A stretch of DNA of 6,342 bases from a bacterium (GTDB lineage Bacteria > Pseudomonadota > Gammaproteobacteria > Burkholderiales > Methylophilaceae): the NCBI GenBank assembly GCA_027310505.1, contig DAIDAS010000176.1, positions 1 through 6,342 of the forward strand. Reading direction: 5' to 3'. Shown piece by piece: positions 5,787 to 6,342 of this stretch; position 1 is the stretch's first letter; every line of letters begins with the position of its first letter. Position numbers and translations under genes: made by a program. The notes beneath the pieces are model-generated. The model had not been told where the DNA came from and did not search any database. It saw only the letters and a program-made list of their open reading frames with translations.

Positions 5787-6342
5787 TTACACCGCGGCAG
5801 CGCCGCCCACGATCTCGGAAATTTCTTTGGTGATCGCGGCCTGACGGGCCTTGTTGTAAACCAGCTTGAGTTCGCCGATCACGTTCTTCGCGTTGTCAGA
5901 CGCTGCCTTCATCGCCACCATACGAGCGCTCTGTTCAGAAGCCATGTTTTCGGACACGGCGTGATATACCAGCGACTCGATATAGCGAACCATCAGGTCG
6001 TTGATCACATCCTTGGCATCCGGCTCGTAGATATAATCCCAGTGGCCTTCGGCGCTGCCCAGCTGTTCGCCGGAGAGCGGCAGCAACTGCTCGACTACCG
6101 GTTCCTGCTTCATCGTATTGATGAAACGGGTGTAGCAGACGAAAAGCTGGTCGATTTCACCAGCGATATACGCATCCAGCATGACCTTGACCGGCCCGAT
6201 CAGCTTATCCATATGCGGCGCATCGCCCAAGCCAGTCACATTGGACTTGACATTGGCACCGGCACGGCCCATGAAGCCCAAACCCTTATTGCCGATCGCA
6301 CACACGGAGATACCATGCTCTGCGCTTTCCCAGGCTTTCATC
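5787..6342 (-). CDS. atpG: F1F0 ATP synthase gamma subunit, C-terminal part (cut by window edge)
   Basis: The central rotor shaft of F1, which couples c-ring rotation to the catalytic beta subunits. About 184 C-terminal residues are present, and roughly the first 105 of the usual 285-290 lie beyond the right edge. The methionine codon at 6341 is therefore an internal residue and not the start. Identification rests on FINTM near the middle and on the very conserved C-terminal helix: ENMASEQSARMVAMKAASDNA, followed by LVYNKARQAAITKEISEIV and the GAAAV end, all close to the E. coli gamma C-terminus. The reading frame is open to the edge with no sign of damage. atpD follows 30 nt downstream on the same strand, matching the standard atp order gamma-beta-epsilon, so atpA is expected just outside the window. 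Confidence 0.97.
   Translation of the reverse strand, partial: MKAWESAEHGISVCAIGNKGLGFMGRAGANVKSNVTGLGDAPHMDKLIGPVKVMLDAYIAGEIDQLFVCYTRFINTMKQEPVVEQLLPLSGEQLGSAEGHWDYIYEPDAKDVINDLMVRYIESLVYHAVSENMASEQSARMVAMKAASDNAKNVIGELKLVYNKARQAAITKEISEIVGGAAAV

Noticed and set aside
1..6342. Search by eye for CRISPR repeats, insertion sequence ends, tRNA or rRNA genes, toxin-antitoxin pairs and defence genes.
   Set aside because: Nothing was found. Almost all of the window is taken up by six conserved housekeeping genes with short gaps, and no direct repeat array, transposase motif or cloverleaf-like segment was seen.

Overview
The window looks like a chromosomal core region of a betaproteobacterium, probably of the Nitrosomonadales type. 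This rests on how closely the ATP synthase, citrate synthase and AnmK proteins resemble that group as I remember it, and on moderate GC content. The genus cannot be settled from the sequence alone. I see no mobile element, CRISPR array, tRNA, rRNA, phage gene or obviously transferred gene. All six genes have intact reading frames, apart from atpG, which is cut by the right window edge.

Left half (plus strand, 38-3855): a membrane-anchored, LysM-like/M23 zinc metallopeptidase acting on peptidoglycan is followed 19 nt later by anmK, the kinase that recycles anhydro-N-acetylmuramic acid released from peptidoglycan. The two form a plausible cell-wall turnover and recycling operon. A 7-codon mini-ORF bridges them, overlapping the upstream stop (TAATG) and the downstream start (ATGA). 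After a 73-nt gap with a candidate sigma70-type promoter comes gltA, the hexameric-type (type II) citrate synthase that starts the TCA cycle.

Right half (minus strand, 3913-6342): the 3' end of the F-type ATP synthase operon, read from right to left as atpG (C-terminal part only), atpD (complete beta subunit) and atpC (complete epsilon subunit). Spacing is 30 and 14 nt, as expected for one transcript. gltA and the atp operon converge on a very strong symmetrical hairpin (14-bp stem, A-tract on one side and T-tract on the other) that should terminate transcription from both directions.

Most of this is ordinary housekeeping sequence and I found no convincing new biological system. The items most worth a second look are the 22-bp perfect palindrome inside gltA, the stop/start mini-ORF between the peptidase gene and anmK, the lack of a Shine-Dalgarno sequence before anmK and gltA, and the gene neighbourhood (gltA next to anmK, atpC ending its operon with no glmU behind it).
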